From an uncultured Bacteroidota bacterium (GTDB taxonomy: Bacteria > Bacteroidota > Bacteroidia > UKL13-3), in NCBI GenBank assembly GCA_903898215.1, contig CAIUEQ010000128.1, positions 1 through 6,756 on the forward strand: a stretch of DNA of 6,756 nucleotides, given 5' to 3'. Made by a program: the position numbers and the translations under genes. The first letter of the stretch is position 1, and each line of letters starts with the position of its first letter. Below the pieces are notes generated by a model. That model worked only from the letters and a program-made list of their open reading frames with translations, was not told the DNA's origin and did no database searches. This document shows, in pieces, positions 6,547 through 6,756 of this stretch.

Positions 6547-6756
6547 ATGTTTACAGCCGAAACTACCTTGCGTGTAAGATATGGTGAAACAGACCAAATG
6601 GGTTATGTTTACTATGGTAATTATGCGTTGTATTATGAAGTTGGCAGGGTAGATGCTTTGAGATTTTTAGGAATGAGTTATCGCGAGCTGGAAGAAAGCG
6701 GTGTGATGATGCCTGTGATAAAATTGGAATGCGATTATGTAAAAGCGGCAAAATAC
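6547..6756 (+). CDS. acyl-CoA thioesterase, YbgC/4-hydroxybenzoyl-CoA thioesterase family (partial, N-terminal 70 residues)
   Basis: This is a hotdog-fold thioesterase that would hydrolyse an acyl-CoA to the free acid and CoA in the cytoplasm; the substrate cannot be read from the sequence. The protein starts MFTAETTLRVRYGETDQMG. The family signature is clear: RYGETDQMGYVYYGNY at 11-26, with D16 at the position of the catalytic Asp of the 4HBT class, then the central helix residues YYEVGRVDALRFLG (about 29-42) and the strand that begins near MPVIKLECDYVKAA. The frame runs open off the right edge; the family is usually about 130-150 residues, so about half is present. The ATG lies 3 bases after the lhgO stop, so the two are probably co-transcribed. 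FadM and general YbgC-like proteins share this motif, so I give no gene symbol. Confidence 0.87.
   Translation, partial: MFTAETTLRVRYGETDQMGYVYYGNYALYYEVGRVDALRFLGMSYRELEESGVMMPVIKLECDYVKAAKY

Noticed and set aside
6563..6751. A 62-codon minus-strand frame opposite the thioesterase
   Set aside because: The plus-strand frame has the clear hotdog thioesterase signature; the opposite frame is a His/Leu-rich shadow.
1..6756. RNA genes, CRISPR arrays, insertion sequences or phage genes
   Set aside because: I saw no tRNA-like cloverleaf, regularly spaced short repeats, transposase motifs or terminal inverted repeats; the window is nearly filled by four genes plus two edge-cut or small ones.

Overview
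The window looks like chromosomal DNA from a member of the Bacteroidota, probably a free-living or uncultured flavobacterial, chitinophagal or sphingobacterial lineage. Four things point there. Two secreted proteins end in type IX secretion (T9SS) sorting domains, one of type A and one of type B. Both have a Bacteroidota-type promoter (TAnnTTTG) just upstream. The DNA is AT-rich. Genes start without a clear Shine-Dalgarno sequence.

Layout: (1) Positions 1-584, minus strand, hold the N-terminal 194 residues of a MiaB-family tRNA methylthiotransferase, best matched to MtaB; its C-terminal part lies beyond the left edge. (2) An 87-bp divergent intergenic region carries a good promoter for the rightward gene. 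(3) Positions 672-1376 encode a small secreted protein of unrecognised function with a type A T9SS tail. (4) After a 68-bp gap with its own promoter, positions 1445-5242 encode a 1265-residue secreted protein: about twelve divergent PKD/Ig-like modules, eleven with a recurrent cysteine pair, then a type B (gliding-motility-associated) T9SS tail. A strong stem-loop spans its stop codon. (5) A 104-bp gap contains a small perfect inverted repeat. (6) Positions 5347-6543 encode an FAD-dependent L-2-hydroxyglutarate oxidase (LhgO). (7) Three bases later begins a hotdog-fold acyl-CoA thioesterase of the YbgC/4HBT type, cut by the right edge.

The genes fall into unrelated groups: tRNA modification on the left, two cell-surface or exported proteins in the middle, and a probable two-gene (or longer) metabolic operon on the right. 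The two exported proteins probably use the same T9SS machinery, which is not in the window, but they have separate promoters and different tail classes, so joint function is not shown. I see no mobile element, CRISPR array, RNA gene or defence system. All intergenic stretches are under 110 bp. The least described items are the small type A protein, the cysteine-paired modular protein, and the two hairpins flanking the gap before lhgO.
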